The translations under genes were made by a program, and so were the position numbers. Below the pieces are notes generated by a model. That model was given only the letters and a program-made list of their open reading frames with translations, made no database searches and was not told where the DNA came from. Below, piece after piece: positions 45,841-57,705 of a stretch of DNA of 64,000 bases. The stretch is from Henricia sp. BOLD:AAB3569 (Eukaryota > Echinodermata > Asteroidea > Spinulosida > Echinasteridae). Numbering within the stretch: position 1 is the stretch's first letter; every line of letters starts with the position of its first letter. The stretch spans positions 2,976,001 through 3,040,000 of the forward strand of contig JBBELK010000060.1 in NCBI GenBank assembly GCA_037783545.1. The letters run 5' to 3'.

Positions 45841-48800
45841 TCAGCTGTTTCCACCAAAGATTTCTTCAGTAGATGGTGGTCTTTGAGGAATAATACTGGA
45901 CCATGTGAATCCCTTCTCTTCTTTCATGGGAGCGACGGGAAGAGGCGCGGTTCTGGATTTGTAGTATTCACTGGGGGCGTGGCAGACGAATTCCAAGTAT
46001 TCAAGTGAGCGAGGAAGCTCCTCCTCAGGACCTGAAGAATAGATAAAGTCAGGGTTATTGACTAGCAAGGTAGCTGTTGAAAAGACAGCAACAGTGTTTC
46101 TGTACCAAAGTTTACACCATCACTCAAATAAAGAGCAGTCAATGTATATTTATTATATACCTCATACATTGATTTTCGATCTAATGATTGGTATTTCAGA
46201 TTAGGTTTTGCTGACAAAAAAAATACACTCACTGTACAAAATGCCGTACCCACATACACTTATAGATGATCTGTTTTTGAGCGATTCTGGGAACAAAACC
46301 ATTATAAATCAAAAGAAGGACATCAAAAACCCTATCTGAAGACTTTTCAGCTCCGTCAAATGCACTACGTTTTAAAAAAACATGAAAAATCCATGCGCTC
46401 TTGACGAGGTGTTTCAACACGACTTATTATAAATTTGTCCGTTCATTCTCAGTCGGTCGCGTACGTGTACTTGTATTCACTCTGTGGCTTGCGTTATACT
46501 GGTTGTGTGCACGACCAGTCCAGTCCGCATGCACAGTGTAGCCTACCTACGGAAAGTGTGAGAAGCCTGAATCGTGCAGCCTATACACAGTGCCCGTTTC
46601 GGACCGCCCAGATGCGAGCCAACTAAGTAAATCGTTTGCAAACGATCTAAACAATTTCATCTTCATGGATTATTTTCTGGTAAAATTCTATCCTCTCGGG
46701 CGGAAACATGTTATTGGATAGTTGCTACCAATTCAATCTTTACTTTGAGGAAGGTTTTCCTAGTCAACTCGTTGATTGACATGTTGGGTCGTTGCAAATG
46801 ATACAGTGGGCCTTTAAACATCGCTGGTAAGGGTTGCTTCATACAAACACACGTGAACACGATAAATGTACTGTTGTTTGACCTATGACATTAAAGGTCA
46901 AACAATAGCACATTTTTACTCCTGTGATTTTATTTCCTACTTCGGATCTACTTCTGTCTGTGATGGACTCGACTGCAGCACTGGTGTTTATACTCACACG
47001 GAGCTTAGAAGTTATCAAAGTATCGAGCCAAATGACCAGGGGTAATAAGTAGGACCACCATGATATCTGTGATGTGTGCTATTAAAAAACAGTCCAAATT
47101 TAACAAAGTCTTTTACACTCTCACCCAAAATGTATGTTGAGGGATCAAAGTGGTTCTTATCTGTTGCCTGTGTGGGTAGTAGCCACGTGATCACCGCACT
47201 CTTATTGCTGTACTGGTCCTGAAGGAATCCTCGTATCTGTGCATAGTAAATACCGCCCTCAACGTCTAGGATTGACACAATGTCTCCAACTTGCATGTAC
47301 ACTCCCTGAAAAGGATGAGAGGATACACGTGTCTTCAATAAAAAGCACATTCATTGAAAGCACAGTGCGCGCACGCCAAATTCGTGCCACGAAATACGCA
47401 GCTCCACGTATTTGCTATGGAGCTGCGTATTTCGTAGCACGAATTTGGCGCGCGCGCATTGCTGACGAGCCTGTGCCTTTAATGTGTGCATATTAACCAG
47501 TAAAAAAAAACAAATCCCATTTTTAAAAAATATAAATGTGATTAGCCAAAGGTTAAGACCAGGGGTCAATTTCATAAAACATGTTAGCACCCGATTTCTG
47601 ATTTATAAGCAGTGCTCTCTCCATTTCATAAAACTGTTTAAGCACTAGCAAACCAAACTGCATGCTAACCTACCGATTTTATGGTAACGCGACGACATCT
47701 TTTTTCTTCGCCATACTTAGCAAAATTCGAGACACATATTCCAACAGATACACAACTTTCAGCTGTTGTTGAAATATTCCAGTCAGCGAAAGGGAAGGGT
47801 CTTCTGTGGTAGTGATAATTATCCCAAAATGGAAATGTTATCGATGATGGTACTTGAAAATGTTGATGTGACTAAATGAAAGCAGACGATGAATGTGTTC
47901 GAACAAAACTTTCAACGCGCGCTTAGAATAACGAGCTTTATGAAATAGGCCCTTGCTTGAGCAAATTTTCGTGCTATTCTTAGTACAACATTTTTGACTA
48001 AGCGTAACAGGTTTTATGAAATTGGCCCCAGGTCAAGCACCACAAACACAAATACTCTTGAGAGTCATTTCTACATTTACTGTATGAATCTTCTTACCAA
48101 ATGATCATACTTTGCAACACTCCGAGCCAAACACCCCCGTGACTATACACTGCTAGAACATGTATGTGTACATTACGTACGCACTGTGGACGTTTCTTTG
48201 TATTCGTGCACTTAAGAGAATTGGTCAGAAAAAGTTGTTTTCTCCAAATTCTTCCCTCATCCACCCCAATTTTTTTCTAATCCATGTTTCTAAACTTTTC
48301 TCCTGAACCCTAACCTTTTTTTTTTAACTCTCCACCCCCACCCTAACCCCTTTTCCCAAGTTTGGTCAACCTGACTGTGGACTTGAGCGAACGAGTGCAA
48401 GTCCACAATCCGTCACTTTTTCCCGCAAATTGTGGACTTGAATGGGTTTCGAGTCCACAGTGCGACCACAATGCCCACACATACAGCTTTACATACAGTT
48501 AAAGGGTAACTGGGTCCAAACATTTAACCGGTAATCTGAAACGTCCACTGCTAAAGCACATGTTAACAGTTCATTGGTTTTAGTGTAGACCCAGTAACCT
48601 TGGCAACACACAGAGGATGACATTTATCATTTAGTACTAGAGATTACAAGAAGCTTTGATAAGAGGCCGTCTTATGTTTTTAGGGGTCCCTTGATCGAAA
48701 AATTCAGGGTTGCTTTCGAGCGTAGATTTTGGGAATCCCAGGTGCTATAATCTTCCGACTCCTACATGCAAAAAGGTGCTGTGGAATCTCTTGCTCCTAC

Positions 48801-51800
48801 ATATAAAACTAAATTTCTTGACTGTAACATAACGCATGTTAAGAAACTTTCTACCAATTGGTCCTGGCATAAAATATTCAGTTAGTTTATCATCAAACTG
48901 ATAATATAAAACACACTTACATGACGAAACACACTGTTACTGGTCACAACAGTTGATACTGATTCTGGGGCCTTCATGGGCTGTCGATGAGAAAAGATAT
49001 TCTTAATGTAAGCTATTCTTAGTTTTTAGCAAGTTATACCCCCGTCACACCGGAGGCGCGGTGCCACTGCGGTGCTTGTACGGCATAAACCGCAGTGGCA
49101 CCGCCATGATCGCCGTGGTTCCGCCGTGGTTCCGCCATTGATCGCCGTAGCACCGCGGAAAACTGTCAAAACCGCGGACCTTCGCGGTGGCACGGCGGAA
49201 ACTTTGAACATGTTCAAAACTTCCGCAGTGCCACCACGGGTTGGGCCAATCCGCAGTGGGATCGCCGCGGCACCGCCATGACCGCCGTGGGACCGTACAA
49301 GGACCGCAGTAGCACCTCCATCACCGCCGTGCCTCCGCAGTACAACCGCCATGCAATCGCCGAAAAAGTAGACTGGCAACCCTACGGCATTCCCGTGGCG
49401 GTTCTACTGCGGTTATGGCGGTGCTACCACGGGAGCACTGCGGGTATGGGGGTGCCACTGCGGAGCCAGGGAGGAATTTTACAAAATTTGGCAATCTTAC
49501 TGCGGTGCCACTAGTACTGCGTTCCTACGGCGGTGCCGGCGAGGTGCTTGTACGGCAATGGCGTTTCCAATGAGGTTGCACTGAGGTGCTTGCACGGTGC
49601 TACTGAGGGCATATTTTGTAAGTATAAAAGCTTCGGTTTTCTGCTTCAATTTCAGTGTTCTAAAAGTCTTCAAACAGTTCAGATCGACAGTAGCACCGCG
49701 AAGAAAAACACATGTGTGACGGGTATGGGAAAACTATGAAAAACTCCTAGCGGTGTCACTACGTTGATGGCGGTTTTGACCAAAAACCGTAGTGGCACTG
49801 CCAATCCGGTCTGACGGGGGTATTAAGTAGGAAAACTAGGGGTCACAGGAATAAAAAGAGTTGGTAAATGTGACTTTCTTGTAAAATATGAGTTTTGCAG
49901 AATATCCTGCAACTCTGAAATAACCTTATTGCGCATATGCTTCCTTGTCCATCGACTGGTTCCCAGACTGTACTTTCCTTTATAAAACAATCTGTGGTAG
50001 CCACAAAGTCTATTGGAAGCTATTCCAACAGTCATGTTGATTATTTATGTACAATTATTAGTAGAAATATTGGTGTGATTTATAAAATCAGAGATTTTGT
50101 TCCATCACATATGGGTCTTTCCACGCTAATGGGCCTATTTGAAAAATAAGTCAATAATTGCTTTCAGATGTCTTCAGTTTAAATTCCCTTGTACTGTTCC
50201 CAGGAGATAACTTTTGCCCAAAAAGGTAAGAAAATTCTGCCTCAACATACATTTCTGAAAAGCTTGTGTACACATTTTCCATATACGTATGTAACGGTGG
50301 ACAGACAAAATTGTGACATTTTTGTCTGTCCACGTACATGTACATGTATACGTAAATGGAAAATTTGTACAAAAGTTATCTCCCGAGAACAGTACAAGGG
50401 AGTTTCTTTAAGTTTGAGATAAACTGAATTATTGACTTATTTTTCAAATAGGCCCATTAGCGTGGAAAGACCCGTATCCTATTTTCCTTATATATAATAC
50501 TTTAGTGGTGTCATACGTCATATATAAATTATAGAATACTTGCTTGGGGTAATTCTGCATCAAGTAACATTAAAAGCAGCAGTGAGAAAAGTTCTACTTT
50601 TTCTTTGAAAACACTTTTTTGTGTCACCTGGCTAATGTTTGTGGTATTTTTTTCCATTAAAAACAGAAGTTACTTTAATTGCAACTTTACAGGTTAGGCC
50701 AATGAATTTAGATTACTAGTTTCTCGTCAGTGCCCGTATGTGATTTTGACCCCGCACAAGCTAAGGTTACCTCAGCTCTAGCTTTATCAATATCATGTTG
50801 TTATTCGGATGTGGTTTTTCGGATGTAGAGCTGAGGTTACTTATCAACATGAACACGATATCACAAAACAAATGTGTCATTTTCTCCCCATGACACACTA
50901 ATTCCCCCTGGGACTCACCCAAACCTTGTCAGGCATAACCACTACGCAGGTCCTTCAGGGAAATAACAAGCCATGATGAAGATTCAGCCTACAATTGCAG
51001 TAAAAAAAGGAGGTCTGGAATGACAGCCAAATTCAAGTCTTGTCTACGATGTGTCTATCTGTGTACAATGGAATGGCAATGTGCGGTCGATTACCAGACT
51101 ACCAGTGCGCAGACTGAATTTGTGATATCGAGTTCATGTTGATAAGTAACCTCAGCTCAACATCCGAAAAACCACATCCGAATAACAACATGATAAAGCT
51201 AAAGCTAGAGCTGAGGTAACCTTAGCTAACCCCGCACCAACAAATTTCATTATGCCAAAATTTTATTATTTTGCCAAAAGGGGGAAAAATCACCTGCAAA
51301 CTACTCCCAAATGAAAAGTTTCCATTTGAGTTGTGCAGTCGCGCTCTGTGTTTTGCAGCTTTTGTGTTTATATTCAAACATATTGCTCTTTCATAACCAG
51401 ACATCTCCTTTGTCATTTCCCATGATTTTGTCATCTCAACTTGTTCCTTCAAACACAAGCTACCCGGTTTAACTCAATGGAATTGACACTGGCACCAAAC
51501 TATTTCTAGATGACTTTAGAGCTTTAATAATCAGTTTCTAAATGGCAGTTCGTGTATGTGTAAACTTAAGATAGTATTTTTCCTTGATTGAATAATGAAT
51601 AATGAAAAACATCCCTCACCAAAATTTGATAAATGGTTGACGAGAAACTAGTTATCTAATTTCATTGGCCTTAGTGATTTGAAAGAAACTAACCCCTCAG
51701 GGAATAGGGTCCTAAAGTTAAACTATGTAAAACATCTGTCAACATGCAACACAGCTGAAAATTTAGCACAGCCTAGCAATTCAATTACATTTCTTTTAAA

Positions 51801-52103
51801 AATGATCCGCCTGTTTTTGCCCTTGGTTGCTTGTGACTTGGCAGCATTTACAATCTGCCTGTAGCGCAATTTCTTCGCATTTCTGGCAGACTTTCTGATT
51901 GCTTCTCGTGATAATCTTCCACCGGCCCCGCCGCCGTTCTGCCCCGAGCCAGTCCCGGCTGTCGACTGCCTGCCATCCTCGCTGCCCTCTCCAGATCCTC
52001 GGTGACACGAGTTGCACTGGATTTTTCCCTCGGAGTCATGCCTCCATATGGGAGAATTTGTTGTTTTACATGTAACACAGAGAGGCTTGGTTCCCAAAGG
52101 CAT
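45841..52103 (-). CDS. GATAD1: GATA zinc finger domain-containing protein 1 (4 exons, 248 aa)
   Basis: Exons in transcript order: 51789-52103, 48921-48980, 47125-47305, 45841-46031; all GT-AG, the frame closes (747 nt). Starts MPLGTKPLC like the vertebrate protein. Single GATA-type finger C9-x2-C12-x17-C30-x2-C33, then a Gly/Ser-rich linker (36-62), a basic segment ending TKGKNRRIIFKRN, the KAPESVST exon, and a C-terminal half with GDIVSILD, YYAQIRGFLQDQY and LEYLEFVCHAPSEYYKSR. These are the strongly conserved GATAD1 blocks; length is close to the human protein (about 269). GATAD1 is a nuclear chromatin factor found with SIN3/HDAC and KDM5-type complexes at H3K4-methylated promoters. Convergent with the second carrier. 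Its intron 1 carries several foldback and MITE copies, and a 3.4-kb composite transposon begins 355 bp upstream of the ATG. Confidence 0.95.
46262..46818 (+). repeat. Dispersed repeat, copy 1 of a pair
   Basis: Colinear with 61388-61918 over 550 bp (gatgatctgtttttgagcga, ataaatcaaaag-type, aagtaaatcgtttgcaaacg, ggattattttctggtaaaat). Right end gtgggcctttaaa. In GATAD1 intron 3. Confidence 0.85.
47354..47482. repeat. MITE/palindrome of the 32581 family, copy 2
   Basis: Inverted arms ccaaattcgtgccacgaaat / atttcgtagcacgaatttgg around gtatttgctatgg. In GATAD1 intron 2, 50 bp upstream of exon 3 in its sense. Confidence 0.85.
47559..48032. repeat. MITE with CCAGGGGTCAATTTCAT ends
   Basis: Left CCAGGGGTCAATTTCATAAA, right TTTATGAAATTGGCCCCAGG. 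In GATAD1 intron 2. Confidence 0.8.
48370..48485. repeat. Short word-rich tract: TGTGGACTTG
   Basis: Four copies of tgtggacttg or its complement in 115 bp, both orientations, in GATAD1 intron 2. Confidence 0.55.
49037..49822. mobile_element. Word-rich MITE: CCGCAGTGGCAC, TTA duplication
   Basis: Ends TACCCCCGTCACACCGG and CCGGTCTGACGGGGGTA, flanked by TTA (49034-49036, 49823-49825). The 786-bp interior is built from dozens of variants of gcggtgccac / gtggcaccgc, accgccatg and gatcgccg in both orientations. GC-rich against an AT-rich background. In GATAD1 intron 1. Confidence 0.85.
50113..50474. repeat. Foldback element, GGGTCTTTCCACG ends
   Basis: Left gggtctttccacgctaatgg and right ccattagcgtggaaagaccc; pairing runs through acttattttt and ggagataac/gttatctcc to a centre near 50290. 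In GATAD1 intron 1. Confidence 0.85.
50697..51670. mobile_element. MITE with GGCCAATGAA ends, split by FB1
   Basis: Left GGCCAATGAATTTAGATTAC and right AACTAGTTATCTAATTTC-attggcc are inverted; flanked by TTA on both sides. Interrupted at 50758-51228 by an FB1 element. Confidence 0.7.
50758..51228. mobile_element. FB1 foldback element, simple copy (471 bp)
   Basis: Ends AAGCTAAGGTTACCTCAGC and GCTGAGGTAACCTTAGCTA with perfect 9-bp duplication ACCCCGCAC (50749-50757, 51229-51237). The interior shares gacacactaattccccctg, gtcaggcataaccactacgc and aggtcctt with composites A and B. It shows what an uninterrupted FB1 looks like. Confidence 0.9.
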
Positions 52104-52744
52104 TCTGTTTAATAGGAAATCGCATGTGTTAAATGGAAAATTATTAGATTTAGTTTAGTTTGGAAAAAATGGGTAATGTCCCTCTTCATCACGTTCACCA
52201 TCGCAGGCATGAAAAAGTACGCCCTCAAGAGGTCATACCATATCGGACACGTGATGACGTAACAAAATCCGACCGATCGACCAAACGCATCGATCATCAT
52301 ATCAGCGGGTAGGCTACTTTCCAGGGCCAGGTTTTGAGAAAATAAAGTGAGTTTTGCTGTTATTTATTGAAAACCCAGTATGTGTGTAGTATGCAGAGGT
52401 AATTTTGATGCATTTTAACTATGTTTCATTTTATGTTTTGATTTTTTAAATTGGCCCTAGCTAAGATAATCTCAGCTCTTTTTTTATCATTTTTCATTGG
52501 GATGTGGTCTTTTAGCAGTAGAGCTGAGAGAAGGGAGTAACTATAGAATACAGGGCCCACGCGACAGCACCTTTTCAAAGTTGAATGGAGACGTCGTAGA
52601 CGATGTGAGACGGCGATATGGGAGACGGGAGATGAGCGCCCTCTGGTGGTCGAAAGCACCAATGTGCCGTGAATTCGTTACCGGAATTGTTATCGGGCTT
52701 TATTCTACTTTTATAAAAAATATCCGAAGTACAAAATGTCCGAG

Positions 52745-54300
52745 AAGGGACACTCTTAAGACGGCTGTGAATGTTTTGAATTAGAGGGGGGTATCCGGTC
52801 GATAATTAAAAGAAAAGCGCCCTCTCTGGACACCGAAGTACTTTGAATAAAAACGTCACTGTTTCCTGTCTTTATTTACCTTTTTTAAAACATCCCTCTC
52901 GTGCCGCCATTTTTCTTGGCAAGAGGGTCTCTGGAGACGCGGAGACGCGGAGACGGGAGACGGCTGTGAATGTTTTGAATTGGAGGGGGGTATCCCGTCG
53001 GTAATTAAAAGAAAAGCGCCCTCTCTGGACACCGAAGTACTTTGAATAAAAACGTCACTGTTTCCTGTCTTTATTTACCTTTTTTAAAACATCCCTCTCG
53101 TGCCGCCATTTTTCTTGGCAAGAGGGTCTCTGGAGAGGCGGAGACGCGGAGACGGGAGACGGCTGTGAATGTTTTGAATTCGAGGGGGGTATCCCGTCGG
53201 TAATTAAAAGAAAAGCGCCCTCTCTGGACACCAAAATACTTTGAATAAAAACGTCACTGTTTCCGGTCTTTATTTACCTTTTTTTAAACATCCCTCTCGT
53301 GCCGCCATTTTTCTTGGCAAGAGGGTCTCTGGAGAGGCGGAGACGCGGAGACGGGAGACGGCTGTGAATGTTTTGAATTCGAGGGGGTATCCGGTCGGTA
53401 ATTAAAAGAAAAGCGCCCTCTCTGGACACCGAAGTACTTTGAATAAAAACGTCACTGTTTCCTGTCTTTATTTACCTTTTTTAAAACATCCCTCTCGTGC
53501 CGCCATTTTTCTTGGCAAGAGGGTCTCTGGAGAGGCGGAGACGCGGAGACGGGAGACGGCTGTGAATGTTTTGAATTCGAGGGAGGTATCCCGTCGGTAA
53601 TTAAAAGAAAAGCGCCCTCTCTGGACACCAAAATACTTTGAATAAAAACGTCACTGTTTCCGGTCTTTATTTACCTTTTTTTTAAACATCCCTCTCGTGC
53701 CGCCATTTTTCTTGGCAAGAGGGTCTCTGGAGAGGCGGAGACGCGGAGACGGGAGACGGCTGTGAATGTTTTGAATTCGAGGGGGGTATCCGGTCGGTAA
53801 TTAAAAGAAAAGCGCCCTCTCTGGACACCGAAGTACTTTGAATAAAAACCGTACTGTTTCCGGTCTTTATTTACCTTTTTTAAAACATCCCTCTCGTGCC
53901 GCCATTTTTCTTGGCAAGAGGGTCTCTGGAGAGGCGGAGACGGGAGACGGCTGTGAATGTTTTGAATTCGAGGGGGGTATCCGGTCGGTAATTAAAAGAA
54001 AAGCGCCCTCTCTGGACACCGAAGTACTTTGAATAAAAACGTCACTGTTTCCGGTCTTTATTTACCTTTTTTAAAACATCCCTCTCGTGCCGCCATTTTT
54101 CTTGGCAAGAGGGTCTCTGGAGAGGCGGAGACGCGGAGACGGGAGACGGCTGTGAATGTTTTGAATTCGAGGGGGGTATCCACTGTGGGGGTATCCCGTC
54201 GGTAATTAAAAGAAAAGTGCCCTCTCTGGACACCGAAGTACTTTGAATAAAAACGTCACTGTTTCCGGTCTTTATTTACCTTTTTTTAAACATCCCTCTT
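52745..54300 (+). repeat. Tandem satellite, unit about 199 bp, 8 copies
   Basis: ggctgtgaatg recurs at 52763, 52962, 53161, 53360, 53558, 53758, 53949 and 54148 (spacings 191-200, mostly 199), with a degenerate ninth at 54585. Each unit carries gagacgcggagacggga, ggtaattaaaagaaaagcgc, ccctctctggacaccgaagt and a small hairpin gccgccatttttcttggc. Units are nearly identical, so the array is young or homogenised. Confidence 0.95.
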
Positions 54301-54311
54301 GTGCCGCCATT

Positions 54312-54350
54312 GGGGGGGGGGGGGTATTTGGGGGGGGGGGGGGGGGGGGG
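54312..54350 (+). repeat. Two G tracts (13 and 21 G)
   Basis: G13 at 54312-54324 and G21 at 54330-54350 separated by tattt, at the end of the satellite. Likely G-quadruplex forming and prone to assembly error. Confidence 0.9.
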
Positions 54351-55073
54351 ATTAGTTCGTCGGTAATTAAAATAAAAGAAGTGCGCGACTCCGTCTCCGG
54401 CGACGGGATCGTTTCCGAGCGCGCCGCTTGAACAGTTCATTCCAAAGAGGGCGCAATATAGGCTTGAACAGTTCATTCTAAAGAGGGCGCAATATATGAA
54501 TGTGTAAGTGCGTGACGTGTGTGACTCGATTATTCTGGGCAAGAGGGTATCTGGTGACGCGGAGACGCGGAGACGGGAGACGTCTGTGAATGTTTTGATT
54601 TCATTCTAGAGAGGGCGCAATATATGAATGTGCGTCAGTGCGTGACGGTGACTCCGTCTCCGGAGACGTTGAGATTGAAGTATAGTGGGCCCTGTATTCT
54701 ATAGTTGTGCCGAGAGAAGTTATCAACATGAACCCGCCATCGCAAAAAAAAAAAAAAGTCAAATGTGTCATTTTCTCACCGTGACACACTAATTCCCCCT
54801 AAAACTCACCCAAACCTTGCCAGTCATAACCACTACGCAGGTCCTTGAGGGAAATAACCAGCCACGATGATTATTTTGCAAACAATTCTAGCGAAACAAA
54901 CCGGTATGCTCACAGCCTAACCGTTGTCATGTTGTGTTTAAAAAGTCTATCTGCCTAGTCTGTGTACAAAGGAATACCAATGCGCATTGGTTACCAGACT
55001 TGACCTTCACGTCTGGACGTGAAGGTCAAGTCTGGTAACCAATGCGCATTGGTATTCCTTTGTACACAGACTA

Positions 55074-55626
55074 TACCCCTAGAATTATGGGGGACAGTAT
55101 CCCCCATAGGTTATGTTGTTTTTTTCCAATATGGCGGCGCCTGAACTTTAAGATCGGACCGATACGGTTTAAGCTAGCGCAATAATCCGCTCCCCAATCG
55201 CCACCAAACTCCGTCTGATAGTTCTTGAGACACTCACCTTGCGTGTGTCTACGGAATTTCGGTACCATTTGTCCACTAAATTCTCCGAAAATAATGTTGG
55301 GAAATGAACGGGAACATGTGCGATGCATCCACATGCATTTTACCGAATGCCTCAATCATGCATGTGGATGCATCGCACATATGTTCCCGTTCATTTCCCA
55401 ACATTATTTTCGGAGAATTTAGTGGACAAATGGTACCGAAATTCCATAGACACACGCAAGGTGAGTGTCTCAAGAACTATCAGACGGAGTTTGGTGGCGA
55501 TTGGGGAGCGGATTACTGCGCTAGCTTAAACCATATCGGTCCGATCTTAAAGTTCAGGCGCCGCCATATTGGAAAAAAACAACATAACCTATGGGGGATA
55601 CTGTATCCCCCATAGTTCTAGGGGTA
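55074..55626. mobile_element. 553-bp palindromic element inside composite B
   Basis: Ends TACCCCTAGAATTATGGGGG and CCCCCATAGTTCTAGGGGTA. Arms of about 260 bp are nearly identical inverted copies around a short spacer at about 55335-55360. Perfect 9-bp duplication CACAGACTA (55065-55073, 55627-55635). Confidence 0.92.
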
Positions 55627-55950
55627 CACAGACTAGACACTTGGTTGTTTTTGAACAAGACAAAAACGGCTAGGCTGTGAGCATACCCGGTTTGTTTCGC
55701 TAGAATTGTTTGCAAAATAATCATCGTGGCTGGTTATTTCCCTCAAGGACCTGCGTAGTGGTTATGACTGGCAAGGTTTGGGTGAGTTTTAGGGGGAATT
55801 AGTGTGTCACGGTGAGAAAATGACACATTTGACTTCTCTCAGCTCTACTGCTAAAAGACCACATCCCAATGAAAAATGATAAAAAAAGAGCTGAGATTAT
55901 CTTAGCTAAATTGGCCCCAGCCCCGCGAGTGCAAGTGTGTGTTTAGGCCG

Positions 55951-56823
55951 GGTAAAAAAAAAAACCATGTTTCTCGTCCGGGTTTTCAAAAAAAGGAGGA
56001 AGCGGGGCTTTTAATTTTTAATTTTCAAGATGGCTGCCATTAGAGATTTCCGGCAATCCCTGGTGTGTTCTCTATAAATGAAATGTTACAAATAAAAGGG
56101 ACAATTGTTAGCCACACAAGAACTGAACATATTTACTTCTTTTAAATCTTTGACAGAAAACAGCTGATTTACCGCGAAAATATTTACACAGTTACACTAA
56201 ATTACAGTACGTACCGACGCAAGCCTCTTTTACCAGTCGCATTTAGTCAACGTACAATGGGATCTTGATGAATATTACGGCTAAAATGATGATGTAAAAA
56301 CTACACTCATGATCACATTTACACAATCCACAACGAAAATATTTTATACACAGTACGTACCGACGCAATCAGTTTGTAGCCGCTTTTACCAGTAAAAACT
56401 AACTTAGTAAAAACTACATTCACGATCACATTTACACAATTGCACAAGGGAACACTCGCGAGTCGCAGCCATTATTTTAGAATCAATCTACTAACTTTAC
56501 AACAACTTACGGACGCTTTTGCCGTGGTAGTTGGTAATGGCAAGATCGAAAAGCATTTAGTCTAGGCCACTGCAGGTACATGTAAATAGACTCATGCGAA
56601 GACATATTTAGCGATGGTACAGTAGCTACACGATGTAGAAAGTCACCGAGAGAGTCTATAGCAGACTTTGAACTCGCAAGTATTTATTTTCCGACGGATT
56701 TGTTGTAATTTTTAATATTTTTTTCAATTTTTTTGGAAACAATAAAAAATAAATAAATCCAGGCGGCCTCAAAAAAGGAAGCGGGCGGGGACGCGAAACA
56801 TGTATTTTTTTTTTTTTTTTGCC
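55951..56823. repeat. Element with GG(T/C)-polyA-CATGTTTC ends
   Basis: Left GGTAAAAAAAAAAACCATGT and right ACATG plus T tract plus GCC are inverted, with inner tttctcgtcc / ggacgcgaaa. 870 bp, non-coding, directly beside composite B. Confidence 0.6.
56165..56460 (+). repeat. Two-copy direct repeat
   Basis: gaaaatatttaca, cagtacgtaccgacgca, cttttaccagt, gatcacatttacacaat occur twice in order, about 165 bp apart. Confidence 0.65.
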
Positions 56824-57289
56824 TAATGGTATAATAAAATAAGTATAACAGGATATCTCAAAAAATACTTGTCCGATTTTCTTCACTTAAAGAGCATTGT
56901 ATTTCTTTCATCGAGACCTTTAATTTGATATATAGTTTGGGTGTTTGGGGCAAGGAATAAGTTTTTGCATGAAAACCCTACTTTAAGTTATTCGGCAAAA
57001 ATCCCCGCTGCCATTCTTAGTCCGTGTGTTTGAATCTACTTGGTCTTATCTCACGTTATGCACCTATCAATTGTTTAACATTAGTCCACACCGGTCAATA
57101 ATTTCATCAAAAGATAATGTACTTCAATGCTTTTTTGTGTCTTACAACGTGCCTTTCTCAATGCATTGTGCTCGGTGACCATGCGTTTTTAATGTACAAA
57201 TGTCCCTTGTCAAACGTTCGTTCAAGGATCTGACGCGCATGCGCAGAAATAACTATGAACTGACTTATTGCTTATTTGGCCGGGTTTTG

Positions 57290-57705
57290 CCACTTAAGAG
57301 AAATGTTTCAGTCTCTCGCCCTCGCTGAAATAGAAAAAGTTGATGTCTGGTGAGACCACAGTTTCAATCCTTTTTTTTCTGTAAAACTGGGCAAGGAAAA
57401 TTTTAAAATGAATTAGCTTTCTGAAGTTCAGTGTTTGCTCCGTCGAATGGTGTAGAATGTGTGCGTGTTGAATCTGATAGCAGCACGATGAAGAAATATG
57501 CAATGCCTTTTGTACCTCGTGTAAAATTAAACGAAGTGTGTGACGGGTGAACAAAGGACTTTGTACACAAGATTGATAAACTGTTACAAATAGTTGTGTG
57601 TGATTGAAGTGAAAATATGCATGATTAAAACCAACCTGAGCAAAAACCAGCTCCGTACTTCGTCTAACCTTTGAGAAAACAGTCAAAAAAGGGTTTGCAG
57701 TCATT
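57290..57705 (-). repeat. Dispersed repeat, copy 1
   Basis: Inverted relative of 62637-62800 (agacgaagtacggag, tttttgctca, ggttggttttaat, tcaatcacaca). Non-coding. Confidence 0.7.

Larger units (their letters stand above)
52534..54711. mobile_element. 2.2-kb satellite-bearing element inside composite B
   Basis: Inverted ends with shared core AACTATAGAATACAGGGCCC, starting GG and ending CC. Perfect 8-bp duplication GAGAGAAG (52526-52533, 54712-54719), the size typical of hAT elements. The interior is a tandem array plus G tracts; no transposase seen. Confidence 0.85.
52458..55908. mobile_element. Composite foldback element B (outer family FB1)
   Basis: Perfect 9-bp duplication AATTGGCCC (52449-52457, 55909-55917). 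Inverted ends of about 75 bp: TAGCTAAGATAATCTCAGCTC left, GAGCTGAGATTATCTTAGCTA right, followed by cattgggatgtggtctttta. Removing the two nested elements leaves about 700 bp of FB1. Located in the presumed promoter region of GATAD1. Confidence 0.9.

Noticed and set aside
49037-49822. Repetitive protein-coding gene in the GC-rich tract
   Set aside because: Open frames on both strands come from GC richness and word repetition; inverted ends and a TTA duplication mark a transposon.
52745-54300. CRISPR-like array
   Set aside because: The whole 199-bp unit repeats without unique spacers, in an animal genome and inside a transposon.
55071-55615. Paired frames on both strands with identical peptides
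   Set aside because: Explained by the 553-bp palindrome; each strand repeats the other.
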